Assembly (NCBI RefSeq): GCF_001659605.2
Contig: NC_035161.2
Location: 27,389,691-27,453,690 of the forward strand
DNA: 64,000 nt
Source of the DNA: Manihot esculenta
Lineage: Eukaryota > Streptophyta > Magnoliopsida > Malpighiales > Euphorbiaceae
Direction of reading: 5' to 3'
Under the pieces are notes generated by a model. That model searched no databases. It saw only the letters and a program-made list of their open reading frames with translations, and was not told where the DNA came from. The number at the start of each line of letters is the position of its first letter. Position 1 is the stretch's first letter. Positions 1 to 11,389 of this stretch are shown here, in pieces. A program made the translations under genes and the position numbers.

Positions 1-1089
1 AGGACTGTCACTGAGAATTGCTTCAAGCTTGCAAATTTCGTCAATAACAAGCCTCAAATTCGTAATAGTTTCCATAAATATCAATTGCAGGAGTACGGGC
101 ATGCAGGATTGTTGAGAGTGCCGTTGCGGGAATACGAGAAGATGGATTTTGGTCCTGTGTATACGATGATAGAGGATATATTGAGCTCAGCTCGAGCATT
201 GCCATTGGTTCTGTTAGACGAATCATACAAGATAGTATCCATGGAGGATCCAACAGCGAGAGAAGTAGCTGAGATGATTAGAGATGTGGGGTTTTGGAAT
301 GAACTGGAGGCGGTGCATTCATTGGTTAAGCTCACCAAGGAAATGGCTCACGAGATTGAAACGGAGAGGCCATTAGTTGGGCAATGCCTGCCGCTTTGGG
401 ACGAACTAAGAGGAAAAGTGAAGGATTGGTGTTCAAAGTTCCACATTGCAGAAGGAGCAGTGGAGAAAGCGATTGAAAGACGGTTTAAGAAGAATTATCA
501 TCCTGCTTGGGCTGCTGCATACATACTTGATCCACTTTATTTGCTTAGAGACACTAGTGGCAAATACCTTCCTCCTTTCAAATGTCTAACCCCTGAGCAG
601 GAAAAAGATGTGGACAAGCTCATAACCAGGCTTGTCTCCAGAGAAGAGGCTCATATTGCATTAATGGAACTGATGAAATGGAGAACAGAAGGACTTGATC
701 CGGTTTATGCAAGAGCTGTCCAGATGAAGGAAAGGGATCCCATTACAGGAAAGATGAAACTTGCCAATCCGCAAAGTAGTAGGCTTGTGTGGGAGACTTA
801 CCTTACCGAGTTCAAATCACTAGGCAAAGTTGCAGTTAGGCTTATTTTCCTTCATGCTACTGCATGCGGATTCAAATGCAATTGGTCTTTGTTGAAATGG
901 GTGTGTGCCCATGGGCATTCAAGAGCAGCCATGGACAAGGCACAAAAGTTGGTATTTATTGCAGCTCATTCGAAGCTTGAGAGGCGGGATTTTTCAAGTG
1001 ATGAAGATAAGGATGCAGAGCTTTTCGCATTGGCAAATGGTGAGGATGATGTGCTGAATGAGGTTCTTGTTGATACATCCTCAGTGTAA
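1..1089 (+). CDS. hAT-transposase-like protein, C-terminal part (5' end outside window)
   Basis: The reading frame is open from base 1 to a TAA at 1087-1089, about 362 residues, so the window cuts into an exon and the true start lies to the left. The C-terminal third resembles the hAT dimerisation region: a run beginning near residue 260 (PQSSRLVWETYLTEF) is followed by a GFKCNWSLLKWV block, which occupies the place of the conserved CERNWS-type block in hAT transposases, and then by a helix-rich segment with an acidic tail (SSDEDKDAEL). Plants carry several single-copy proteins derived from hAT transposases that no longer transpose, and the uninterrupted frame fits such a domesticated gene better than a decaying transposon. 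The BED zinc finger and catalytic core expected upstream are not visible. The exact family is uncertain. No frameshift or stop is seen. Confidence 0.75.
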   Translation, partial: RTVTENCFKLANFVNNKPQIRNSFHKYQLQEYGHAGLLRVPLREYEKMDFGPVYTMIEDILSSARALPLVLLDESYKIVSMEDPTAREVAEMIRDVGFWNELEAVHSLVKLTKEMAHEIETERPLVGQCLPLWDELRGKVKDWCSKFHIAEGAVEKAIERRFKKNYHPAWAAAYILDPLYLLRDTSGKYLPPFKCLTPEQEKDVDKLITRLVSREEAHIALMELMKWRTEGLDPVYARAVQMKERDPITGKMKLANPQSSRLVWETYLTEFKSLGKVAVRLIFLHATACGFKCNWSLLKWVCAHGHSRAAMDKAQKLVFIAAHSKLERRDFSSDEDKDAELFALANGEDDVLNEVLVDTSSV

Positions 1090-2500
1090 CATTTTTTACT
1101 CCTTTTGAATTTTAAATTTGTAGGATTTTTTGGATTCTTTCCTCTATTTATTTCTTTTTGTACTTCTTTACTTACTCTTTAGAAGATTTTGAGCAGTCAG
1201 ATGGGAGGAAGAGGGGGAATTGATAGGGGGTTCAGTTTTTGTATGCCTAGCTAGTAATGCATGGCCTCATGATTTGAGCAATTGTCCATCTTTCATCCTA
1301 GAATGATTTTTGAAGTCTTTGAGTTTGCGGTGGAGAAAATCTTCTTGCTTCTAAAGATAGCAATTGCTGTATAAGAGATGTTACAGATCAGGAAGAATGT
1401 TGTAAATTTTTGTTCCTCAAGTAATTTGGATAAATGACAATATCTATAAGGGGAAAGGTTTTATTATTTCTCCTTTTTGTTCTAAGATCATAGCTCTGTT
1501 CTAATTTCTCATTTGGCTTTTAACAAGAGCAATGGGTGACAATCCGTTGAACTTAATCTGCCAAATACTACGACTCCAGACTGAAATAATATTTATTAAC
1601 AATGGGGAGTTGTTTGATGGCTCCATTCCATAAATTTAAGGGCGGCTCTGATATGAGTTAGTCTTTATAGCATTAATCTTCACCATTCTCCCATGGAAGT
1701 TGGTGTACTCAGTTTTCAAAGGCAGTGTGCTTTCTGACTTTAAAACCTATGCATAAAAAAAAATCCAGCTGAACTTTTGAAGTTGATGCTACTTGCAAGT
1801 GTGCAGTACACCCCCAGTGCTCAATGGTATTGTCTTGTGTATCCCTCATTTTTCTGCTAATGATCCTGTAATTTCTTGAAGAACAAGCATGAGTGGCTAT
1901 TGTATAATCATTTATCTCCAGTTGAATTGCATGTTTTTCTCATGTTTAGGCAATGATTGAAATGGGTCTGCCTGAAAGCTTTACACTTTGTTCTTGCTCT
2001 TAGACTGTCAAGTATACGTGGTCCTGTGGTCCTTTGGCTTTGCTCGAACGTAAATCTCTTAGCGAACTAGAAATAGGACGTTCTGGTTCTACATTTATTA
2101 AACAGATCCTTGGGCAAACCTTTATGATGTATGTCTTTTGATGTTCTGAAACTAGGTAAAGTTCCTGCTGAAATGAGCACCTTCACTTGCGATTCTTTGA
2201 AGTATACATTTATATCAGATCTACTCAAGTGGCTTCCCTAGTTAAAAAGTTGAATCATGCATGAAAAAATCCACACATACATGAAACTAGGTAACAATCC
2301 TTGCACTTGGAGATTCTTAGGTGGGATCTTCTGCTTCACTTACATCTATTTTTTTTCCCCAATAATTAGTGTTCCCAATGATGTGATATTGAAAAATTTT
2401 TTACTGGGATTTTATATTTTGAAAGTATCAAATGTTGAGGAAAGAGAAGTTTGATCTGAATGTTGATAATCATTGTTAGTTGAAGTTGAGAAGTTAAAGA
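1090..2500. other. 3' flank of the hAT-like gene, no further gene seen
   Basis: This stretch follows the stop codon and is moderately AT-rich. The first several hundred bases are probably 3' UTR, but no unambiguous polyadenylation site can be picked. No open frame with recognisable protein similarity was found on either strand. Confidence 0.5.
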
Positions 2501-2790
2501 TAATTATGCTAAATTGATATTTTTTGATGGCAGAAGCACTCGACAAAGATATTGTTGGACTGGAGAAGCCACCATAAGATGGTTGGTGGTTTAGTAGAAT
2601 GAGATGGAACCATGATTAAAGGTGGAATGCTGCCATAAGGATCCAAGAGGGCTGGCTTGACTTGAAAATATTTGGAAACAACATGTCTTTTTATGAGACG
2701 CCAGAGGCTAATCCAACAAGCTGGTTGGGTGAATGGCAAACCAGGTTCCACGACGTGGGTCAACAACTTTGGAAGGACCTCAGTACTCAC

Positions 2791-2931
2791 CTTTGTAGCT
2801 GGAGCACTTCTAACTGTTTTTTTTTCTTCTTCTTCATTATCATCTAAATCCATATCTCCTGGTTTTTGTCTTTGGAATGTGGAACCCCACCATGAAGAAG
2901 TGGAAGTCTTTTTCCAAACTTTGGTTCTCAT
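2791..2931 (-). CDS. candidate first exon, unrecognised acidic/basic protein
   Basis: On the minus strand an ATG at 2931 opens 47 codons that end exactly at a textbook donor, AAAG followed by GTGAGT (donor GT at 2790-2789). The peptide has a basic start (MRTKVWKKTS), a WWG pair and an acidic EEEE run. A CT-rich tract lies just upstream of the ATG, as in many plant 5' UTRs. I do not recognise the protein. No convincing second exon is visible to the left before the hAT-like gene, so this may be a gene fragment or chance. The frame also reads on without splicing to 2509. Confidence 0.2.
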
Positions 2932-2983
2932 GGAGAGAGAGAGAGTGAGCAGGGTTTTTGCTATCAAATCATCTTTGTGGTAA

Positions 2984-5562
2984 CGTCTCCTTTAAACATT
3001 CCAAAGCTCGTGATGTTCATGCAAGGTAATTGGGTAATGCTCCCTCATCACATAATGGCAAGAAAGGTGTTTAAAGGACCCAAAGCAAAGGAAGACTGTC
3101 GGCTTGAAGCAACCTTGAAGATGCCTGAGAGTGATTCTGCAACTATTTCAAACTCATCTAATTGTTTCTGCACGCGTATTAATATCAAACTATTTACATG
3201 TTTCAATCTTTGTTAGCTTCCAAGTTGATTCTTCGGAAGAAATCTTGTTGAGATAATGTATGTTTACATGATTAGATCAATAATACATAGAATTTTGTTG
3301 AACTTGTCATCAGAAAAAGCTGGAAGGAGGTTTTGAATATGGAGGCAAAAAGCAGATAAAACTGGAAGCAGTCTTCCAATTATGGGAATGCTATTGATTC
3401 ATTTTAGCATTGGAGCTTTTCATGGGAACCCAAAATTTAGATCATTCAATAGAACTCTCATCATACACACCCTCAAAGGGCTGTAAACTTTGAAATGTCT
3501 TGATGGGTATCAGAATTCTTCACAAAGAAACAGTGAAAAGGTGAAAAAATCAAGTGGGTATTTTTCCTTTTGAACTTTTTGATGAGTGAAGAGAGAAGGA
3601 AAGTGGAAGGAATTGATGAGCAAGGCAATATTTTTTACCACTTGGGGTGGTTTTCTAATTACTCAATTAAGTGGAGAGACAGAAATTCTTGTCGGCAATG
3701 GTGACTGCTCACCAACTAAGCTTTTTAAAACAAGTATTGGTATGCTTAGCTCCACTCATTTTTTGGGTTAAAGGGAAAAGAAATATAATGATTAGTAGAG
3801 GACGACACATCTCTCTCTTTATACAAGAATCTTCCCCTCTTCCAAGGCTACTCATTATACAAAACTCCCTTTTCTTTTTTCTTTCTTTTTATTTGTATTT
3901 TTTTTCTTGGATTTACATTATTCCTTATTTATTTTTTTAAATTTATCTAATACCCCACAATCAAAAAGAAAGATTTTTCTTGTTTCTTATGAGATTTCGT
4001 TGATGATAATTAGCAGCTTTTTTTTTTTTCCTTATTTATTGATATAATTTTTTTTATATAATAATGATGAAAATTAACAAAATATACTTAGGATTCTAAA
4101 TTCTAAAACAAGGTAGGAATTGAAGGAGAGGAGAATAAGGAAGGAGGCAAAAGTGAAGATGGAGGTTAAATAAATATTGATTGCCTCTACATTTTGGTGA
4201 AATGTCAGAAACATCAAAATTATACTAAAATGACTCGCACGTTCTGTAGTGATGGTTGTTGGATTAGCCTAGTACAATTATTCATCCCCTTTTTATCTCA
4301 AATCCATTTCATACATAGACAAGTGGTATAATTTCCTTCCTTTCTTTTTTTTTTTTTAATATTATTTAATTTCTATAATATAAAAAAATTTAACAATTAA
4401 TCTTTTAATTTAAAAAAAAATAAAAATTTAATTTTAACCATTAAATATTATATAAAAATGTAAAATACTTTTAACTGATTAGTAGAAATTTTATAAAATT
4501 TTAATTTTTTATTATAAAAATTAAATAGTAAAATATTTAACTGTCAAAATTAATAAAATAATTAATAAATATATTTTTAAGAATTTTAGCAATATTTTAA
4601 TATATTTTTTAAAATTAAAAAATTATTTACTCGTATTATAAAAATTAAATAATACTTTTTAAAAAAAACTTAAGTGTAGAAAAATTTATTAATTGAACTC
4701 TTAATTATTAAATAATTTTTTATTTGATACCTATATTATAAGAAAACTCTTTAATTTCTCCTTTAATTTTATAAAGATATTTATTAATTAGACGGATAAA
4801 ATTAACATTTAAAATGGAAAGATCAATTAACAAATTTTTATATATTAAAAAAATTAAATAATATATTTTCAAAGAAAGTAATAAAAAGTGTGCATAAATA
4901 ACCAAATACCATATCTTACAATCAACTTTTTATAAATATATATCATCATGATGAACCTCATCCTCATGGACCACTCTAATTGTTTTTATTTATTTATTTA
5001 TTTTTCTTAAAAGAAGTTGATGAATGGGATTTTGGAAATAGAAAATAGGGTTGTTTGAGGAAAGAAAGATACGGTTTGCTAATTAAGTTGGTGACTGTAG
5101 TTTCACATGGCGCCTGTTGTGTTGTGTATTAGAATACATGGGTTGGGTTTGGTTTGGTTTGGTTTGGTGGTAAATTAGGTTTTCTTAAAAATGCTGACAA
5201 AAAGTCTTCCCTCTTTTATCTTTATATCTCCTTTATTTATCCTTCACTCATCTCCTTGTGGTCCTTACATCACCCCTGCCTCTTATGAGAAATTATACAA
5301 TTAACTTAACATTTTTTTAAAATTAGTTTTCATATGTAAAATTTTTTCAATCATATTTAAATGAATAGAAATTTATAATTTACTCTCTAAATTTTATTAT
5401 TATTAATAAATTAATCTTTTAATTTTGAGAAATATACAATTTTAAAAAATATACTAAAATATCGTCATATATTGAATCCGTTAAATAATTAAGTTCTTTC
5501 ATCCATTTAAAACTCATTTTTCATTAAATTCTCATTGAAAAAAAAAAACTTTAAAAATTTAA
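2984..5562. other. AT-rich intergenic DNA
   Basis: There are no convincing genes here. The region holds long A/T runs, a TTTA microsatellite near 4987-5003 and a GGTTT-type short tandem run near 5139-5169. From about 4340 to 4930 base composition is extremely AT-rich. Confidence 0.6.
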
Positions 5563-5622
5563 TTGTACTTTTATTGCTTCCAATTAAATGAAATTGTGGT
5601 TTATTTTCTAATCCTGAAAGAG

Positions 5623-5784
5623 ATGTCTACTGCCACAAGTCTCCTCCTCAGATGCATCATTCTTCCTCTTCTTGCTCTTCTTCTCTTTTTTCTTTCTTCC
5701 AATAATAGATTTATTTCTACCCATTTTATTCCATTGCTTCCCATTCCAACTCCTCTTAATCTCTCATTTTGTGATACAAAATAA
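5623..5784 (+). CDS. candidate small secreted peptide (53 aa), weak
   Basis: The ATG at 5623 opens 53 codons. Residues 7-25 form a continuous hydrophobic stretch (leucine, isoleucine and phenylalanine) after a short polar start, so the product would look like a signal peptide followed by a short tail with one cysteine. An in-frame upstream ATG at 5563 gives 73 residues, but its extension is unremarkable. There is no CLE, RALF or other known peptide motif. The DNA is pyrimidine-rich low-complexity sequence, which alone can create such a hydrophobic frame, so chance is the leading alternative. Confidence 0.15.
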   Translation: MSTATSLLLRCIILPLLALLLFFLSSNNRFISTHFIPLLPIPTPLNLSFCDTK

Positions 5785-5859
5785 GAGCCTTAATCCCTCT
5801 TCTAAAATCTACCATTCTCAATCCTCCTCAGCTCTTCCTCTACTTTTTTTCAATTGATT

Positions 5860-7975
5860 AAGTTATTACTAGCCATCACACGAACATCAAAATTGAAGAT
5901 TTATCAATATTTACTTCCGCACTATTCTCTATTGAGTCGACATAAATGATCTCTTTCACCTAATTATCTCACTGTTAATTCATGTTGTAGATTTGCTATT
6001 AACGCAAAGTCTTTAATCATCTTTATTTTTCAAGATTCGGTTTAAATTGTGTATATGTCGATTTACGAAATGTAATTTTTTTATCGAATTATGAAATATA
6101 ATTTATTGGTTGGTATAAATTTATGAAATGTAATTATTTAAAAATTAATCTCTTAATTTTGTGGTAAGTTGAAAATTTGGAATAATTAAATTAATGCAAT
6201 GTGGTCTAGTGATTAATCGAGGATCTATGTTTGATTTTTATTGAATTTATATAAAATTGTAATATTTTGTGTTCTAGTGATTAATTGAGGGATGATAAGA
6301 TAGTACTCTTTACCGATTACATTACAACATTTAAATAAAAAGTTTTTAATATATTAATAATTAATTATTTTACTTAGTTAATATATTTAATAATAAAATA
6401 ATAAATATATTAATTTTATTAATTGAGAATATCACGTTATTTATGCCAAACAGTGCTTTAGAAATAGCGAATAACTGGTCATTAGATTAGGAACACTTTC
6501 CTTGGAAGTAATTTCAATTTTAAATAGAAATTCTCAACATTTTAAAATTTTGACCGATTATATAGATTTAGATTAATTTTTAAATAGATGCAAAGTTGTG
6601 AATTTTTAAAATCGATTTGCCTAAAAATTATCATCATCAACAACTTAAGGATCACCCAATTGCACTAAAAAAAAAAAAAAAAATCCCTCCACGGAATTAT
6701 TCGGTTATGAAAATTCTATTGAGAAGTGTATTGAGCTCAGAGATTATATCCTCCAACCCTTGTATTCTTGGAGGGAGATAAAGGTCAAAGAAATTGATTT
6801 CGAATTTAGATTCCGTTAAAATAACTTATTTTTAATTTAAAAAATAAATTATATTAATAAAGAATTTTTTTTAAAAAAATCATTTTTTAAAATGATTTTT
6901 TTTAAAAAAATCATTTTTTAAAATGATTTTTTTTTGAAATGACATTTTTAAAAATGATTTAATTTTTTTAATTAAAAAATATTTTTCATTAATTAATCAA
7001 ATGATAGAAAATATAAAAAATTATTTTATATTTTTCATAAATAAATAGATTTTCAGATCAACATTTTTTTAAAAAAAATTATTACTTTAAAATTTTAAAT
7101 TTAAGATTCTGTTTATTTAAAAAAAATATTTTTTTAAAATATTTTTTTAAAATATTTTTTTATATTTTCTATTATTTGAGATATTTAAAAGTTTTATTAA
7201 TAAAAATTATTTTTTAATAAAAAATAAATAATTTTCTAATCAACAAGAATCATTTTTCATACTTTAATATTTTTATTAAAGTCTTTATAAATAAATTTTT
7301 TAATAAATTTTATTTTTTAAATTAAAAATAAATTATATTTTTCATAATTTATGAAAAATATTTTTTAAATATAAATTATTTTTTAGAATAAATAGAGTCT
7401 AAAAAATATGTTTGTATCTCAGTTATATAAAAATATTGAAAACGAAATACCTATTTTATTTTAAGGTTAAAATTAAGAAAATATTGTAATTCTGAATTTT
7501 TTAATCAGGGGATAAATCGCTTTACTTTAAACTCAATATATAAGCGAATAATTTATTTAAAAAAAATGAACTTTGAAGTCATCAAAATCTCTCATAATTA
7601 CTCTTACAAAAAAAAAAAAAAAAAATTCACAAACCATGAAAGAAAATGGATGATTTAATCATAGATTTTCCAGTAGAATTAATCAATGTGAAAACAGAAA
7701 AAAAATATTGACCCTTTATTTCCTTAATATTTTTAATGGTAATTTTTATTATTAAAGAAAAAACAAATGCTGGTGTATTTCTGTAACATATATTATTCTA
7801 AAAATTTTATGCTGTGTACCAATGGACAAAGGAAAAGATGCTTTAGGCTTTAGTTATTTCTGGCTCAATGATCAATTAATTTTACTAAATATTCACAATA
7901 AATGGAGAAAAAACAAAATATGACTACTTGTTTTATATTATTGTTAAAATTGCTTTATATTATTGTTAAAATTGT
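5860..7975. other. AT-rich intergenic DNA with simple repeats
   Basis: No gene is visible. The sequence is rich in A/T homopolymers and short inverted repeats, with the most regular block at 6865-6960 and further AAATATTTTTTTA-type repeats near 7120-7165. Confidence 0.6.
6865..6960. repeat. 31-bp AT tandem repeat with internal palindromes
   Basis: Two consecutive units of 31 bp (6865-6895 and 6896-6926) are followed by a diverged third. Each unit contains AAAAAAATCATTTTTT and AAAATGATTTTTTTT, which pair with each other, so the block can fold into a long AT hairpin. Confidence 0.7.
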
Positions 7976-9281
7976 TGATATAACACAATAATCGTTCAAA
8001 ATAAATTATGAGGTGACGCCCAAACATAGGGTTACATGGCAAGAGTATGATAAAATAATACTCAGTCCTACCAATAGAAAAAAGATCCAAATGCTATAGA
8101 TCTCAGCTCTTCGTCAAAGACTCGCCTCCCAACTACAGGACAAGACTCTATAGAAAGTTACCGTTAGAGTACGCAATCCCGCAGATCTCCATTACACTTA
8201 TAATCACAGAATTTCTTATCTATTAGCCGATACTAGTCGAATTTCTAGGAGATATGATAACCAACTCCATTTTCTTATGGTATAAAAACTAATGATCAGA
8301 AAAATCAAGGTATGCAATTCTTACACAACTACTCTTGAGTTCAAAACATTTCATTACGCTCGCTCTTTTCTTCAGTTTACTAATTTGAGCGTCGAAGTGA
8401 CTGTCATAGATGCCAATCACATCGCTTTCTTCTTCTTGCAGATTGACCAATCGCAGCACAACTCCGTTTCAGCCACATCATTTGGTTCCATTGCCGAAAA
8501 ATTTCATTGGATTTTCTCTATTCAATTGGAGTATAAACCAGTCTTTCATTCATTTTCTCCTAAAAAAAAACTTTTTTCTTCTCTATTCTCTAAATGGCTG
8601 ACAATTTATGAGCTGTTGCTAAGACTGCTATTAACAAGAGCGTAATTATTTTCTCCACTCCTATTAATGGATAAAATAGCCTATCAATGGCTGATGAAGC
8701 TGATTTGAGCAATCTAAATAATGAGCAGATGCTTCAGCACATAAAGAAGCTACAGGCCACTTTCGAGCAGTATAAAACTTGAAAGGAGACCTCCTTCATG
8801 GCACCCAGAATAAGGGAGGAGGCTTCCATCAACACCCTAAGGTCTCGAATAAAGGCAATTCAAACACAGTTCAAAGGGAAGGCCAAGCTGGAGGAAGAGG
8901 AGTCGTCGAATGAAGCTCCAAAGAATGTCGATTGGAAGCTGATATGGGTATGCAAAGGTACCAGAAGGAGCAGGAGAAGGATTACGGGTTAGACGATACC
9001 TCACCCTGTCAAAAGAGATTTTGACAGACTCATTTTCTACCAAGTTTAAACTTTCAAGTTTGGACAAATATAATGAAACAACAGATCCTAAAACTCACCT
9101 AGCAATCTTTAGAACGATAATGCAACTTCAAGATGTCAACGATTTTGTGTTGTGCTGAGTGTTTCCGTCAACGCTCACAAATTTGGCTTAGATGATGGTA
9201 CCAACATCTGAGTCCAGGTTCAATTCAGAACTTTACATTATTTAAATCTAGATTTATTAATTGTATACCTCCTAAAAAGCT
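7976..9281 (+). mobile_element. decayed Ty3/gypsy retrotransposon remnant (LTR-like end plus gag)
   Basis: A gag pseudogene (8798-9189) is preceded by sequence that looks like the promoter-containing end of an LTR: TATAAAAAC at 8281-8289, then a pyrimidine-rich leader ending in TTCTTCTTGCAG near 8440. The left boundary is uncertain; TGTTGATATAACAC at 7975 is one possible LTR start. The gag type resembles non-chromoviral (Tat/Athila-like) plant gypsy elements and differs from the Tekay-like family that fills the centre of the window. Nothing of protease, RT or integrase is left. Confidence 0.55.
8798..9189 (+). pseudogene. gag fragment of a non-chromoviral gypsy element
   Basis: The first frame begins MAPRIREEASINTLRSRIK, a coiled, charged segment typical of the start of such gag proteins, and stops near 8992. 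A second frame from 9000 then reads KFKLSSLDKYNETTDPKTHL and on to a FRTIMQLQ-type block, which matches the conserved beginning of the retrotransposon gag domain (a D-Y/K-G-T-T-D-P-x-x-H-L pattern followed by a FRT-MQL block). It ends in a TGA at 9156-9158, after which VFPSTLTNLA continues in frame. At least one frameshift and one stop therefore disable it. Confidence 0.65.
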
Positions 9282-9290
9282 CTCATCTGA
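9282..9290. repeat. 9-bp target site duplication, left
   Basis: CTCATCTGA immediately precedes the left terminus and is repeated exactly at 11381-11389. Confidence 0.85.
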
Positions 9291-9630
9291 GAGCAATTTT
9301 TCAAATCATTCATGCATAAAAGGAAAAATAATTTTAAAATCATACAGGATTCGGATCCTGTGTGTCAACGGAGCGTGTTCGGCAGTCATACTGCTAACAC
9401 GCTTGTTCGAACTCTACTTTATTGAGCTTGTTCGGCACTATGAGTGCCGAACAAGTTGATCCGTGCCACGGGAGCAGTGTAATCTGCTACCGTGGCTGCC
9501 AGCTTGACGTGTTCAGCACTATGAGTGCCGAACACACACAAACTTCAAGGCTTCGTCAGGAATCTCTGACGAAGCCTTGACTAAGAAAAGTGTTCGGCAC
9601 TACGGCACTATTAGTGTCGAACACTTTTCT
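9291..9630 (+). repeat. left terminal inverted repeat region, tiled with hairpins
   Basis: The outer 200 bp or so matches the reverse complement of the right end. It is made of back-to-back palindromes: 9373-9402, 9427-9455 (CTTGTTCGGCAC arms, 5-nt loop), 9466-9495 (CCACGG and GCAG arms), 9509-9535, 9546-9579 (CAAGGCTTCGTCAG arms) and 9584-9630 (AGAAAAGTGTTCGGCAC arms). Four of the six share the TTCGGCA...TGCCGAA type arm. Confidence 0.8.
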
Positions 9631-9639
9631 TACATACAT

Positions 9640-10770
9640 GCATATATTATTTATAAAAAGTTAAAATTTATTTTACTGTTAAAAATAAAATTTAATATTT
9701 TTACTTTGCAGTCCAAATTACAAAATATTTATAAATACTTACATTTAAAATAAAATTAATTCTAATAAATTTATATATTATTATAATAATAAAATAACTT
9801 ATAATTTTCAATTAATTAAAAAAAGTGGATGGCATGTTTTATAAAATTAAAAAAAATAATTTTTAAAAATTATTAAATTTTATTCACTTTTTATTCATAA
9901 TTATTTTATACATTAAATTTTATTAGATATTACAAAATATTTATAAATACTTGAATATATAATATATTTAATTCTAATAAATTTATATATTATTATAATG
10001 CAAAAAAAGTATAATTTTCAACTAATTAAAAAAATAAAAATCGGATGACATGTTTAAGATAATTAAATTATTATATTTTTTTATAAATTATTAAATTTTA
10101 TTCACTTTTTATTTTTATTTATTTTATATATTAAATTTTTTTAAACATTAAAAAATATTTATAAATACTTAAATTTAAAATAAAATTAATTCTACACAAT
10201 TTATATATTATTATAATAAAAAATAAAATTTTAAAAAATTAATAAAAATTTCAACAAATTAAATATTTTACAAAATTAAATTATTTTATTTTTACAAAAT
10301 TATTATATTTTATTATCATTTTAATTATAATTACATTTAAACATATTAAATTTTATTAAATATTAAAAAATATTTTCAAAAAAATTAAACAAAATATATA
10401 ATTAACACAAATCAATTTATATATTATCATAATAAATATAATAATAAAATTATTAATAATAAATTTATAAATTATTATAATATTTAAATTTAAATTATTA
10501 TATTTTTTTAAAAATAAAAATTCTTTAAATAAAGTTTTACAAGTTTCTCGACACATTCCTTTACAAAAATAAAAGCATATTACTAATTTTTATTTTACTT
10601 TATTTCAATTTTAATTAATATTTTACAGATAATATTAATTAGTTAATTTTTAAATATTTTAAAAAATTTTTAAAATTAAAAAAATTACATACAAAATTAT
10701 ATTAACAACTTTATTTAATCTAAAAAATATAAATACATTTAAATTTAAAGAAAAATTTAACGAAAAATCT
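9640..10770. other. AT-rich core of the Mutator-like element
   Basis: About 1.1 kb of A/T-dominated DNA with repeated motifs such as TTATAAATACTT and TTAATTCTA at roughly 200-bp intervals (near 9735, 9945 and 10155), suggesting an old internal amplification. No coding potential was found. Confidence 0.5.
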
Positions 10771-11045
10771 GTTGATTGATATTCTTCGCAAAATGGAGAC
10801 GGGTGCAGAGCAAAAATGGAGAGAATTTGCAGAGAGGAAGAAGAAAAGAGAAGAAAATGGTGGAGAGAAAATACTGCTGCAGAGGAAGAAGAGAAAATGA
10901 GAAGAAGGATGAAGGTGATGCGGAAAAAGGAGAGGAAGAGCTGATAGGGGGTGTTTGTTTCAAATGGTTCACGGACCTGCACAACACAGGTCCGCGTGGC
11001 TCTGTACTGACGAAGCATCATTTTCTGTGGGTGTTCGGCACCCAA

Positions 11046-11104
11046 GCCACGCATGCAGAAGTGTTCGCCACGCACGCAGAAGTGTTCGCCACGCACGCAG
11101 AAGT
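11046..11104. repeat. 21-bp tandem repeat inside the Mutator-like element
   Basis: The unit GCCACGCACGCAGAAGTGTTC is repeated nearly three times with one base difference in the first copy. It abuts the right inverted repeat on its inner side. Confidence 0.8.
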
Positions 11105-11109
11105 TAGAT

Positions 11110-11380
11110 TATACACTGCTCCCGTGGCACGGATCAGCTTGTTCGGCACTATGAGTGCCGAACAAGCTCAATAAGGAAGAGTTCGACACCCATGGTGTCG
11201 AACTCTACTTTGTTCGACACCCATGGTGTCGAACTCTACTTTGTTCGACACTCATGGTGTCGAACAAGCGTGTTCGGCAGTATGACTGCCGAACACGCTT
11301 CGTTGACACACAGGATCCGAAAATATCCTGCATGATTTTAAAATTATTTTTTCATTTTTGCATGATTTGAAAAATTGCTC
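11110..11380 (-). repeat. right terminal inverted repeat, tiled with hairpins
   Basis: This is the reverse complement of the left end, with extra hairpin copies: 11138-11166, then three related TTCGACACCCATGGTGTCGAA hairpins at 11179-11205, 11210-11235 and 11240-11268, and 11268-11298. The three middle copies have no counterpart of that number on the left, so hairpin units have been gained or lost since the arms were identical. Confidence 0.8.
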
Positions 11381-11389
11381 CTCATCTGA
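11381..11389. repeat. 9-bp target site duplication, right
   Basis: Exact second copy of CTCATCTGA directly after the right terminus of the Mutator-like element. Confidence 0.85.

Larger units (their letters stand above)
9291..11380. mobile_element. non-autonomous Mutator-like element (TIR-MULE), 2090 bp
   Basis: The element starts GAGCAATTTTTCAAATCAT and ends with its exact reverse complement. It is flanked by a perfect 9-bp direct repeat, CTCATCTGA, at 9282-9290 and 11381-11389; nine base pairs is the characteristic target duplication of Mutator-like transposases. The inverted repeats are long (roughly 190-270 bp with gaps). The interior holds about 1.1 kb of very AT-rich DNA and a purine-rich stretch at about 10790-10950. 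No transposase (MURA or MuDR type) is encoded, so it would need a helper. It interrupts sequence next to the gypsy remnant. Confidence 0.85.

Noticed and set aside
5139..5169. Telomere-like GGTTT run
   Set aside because: The plant telomere unit is TTTAGGG; this is a short GGTTT microsatellite.
10776..11174. Captured host gene exon inside the Mutator-like element
   Set aside because: The open frames come from a purine-rich low-complexity stretch and the hairpin repeats; no conserved protein motif is present.
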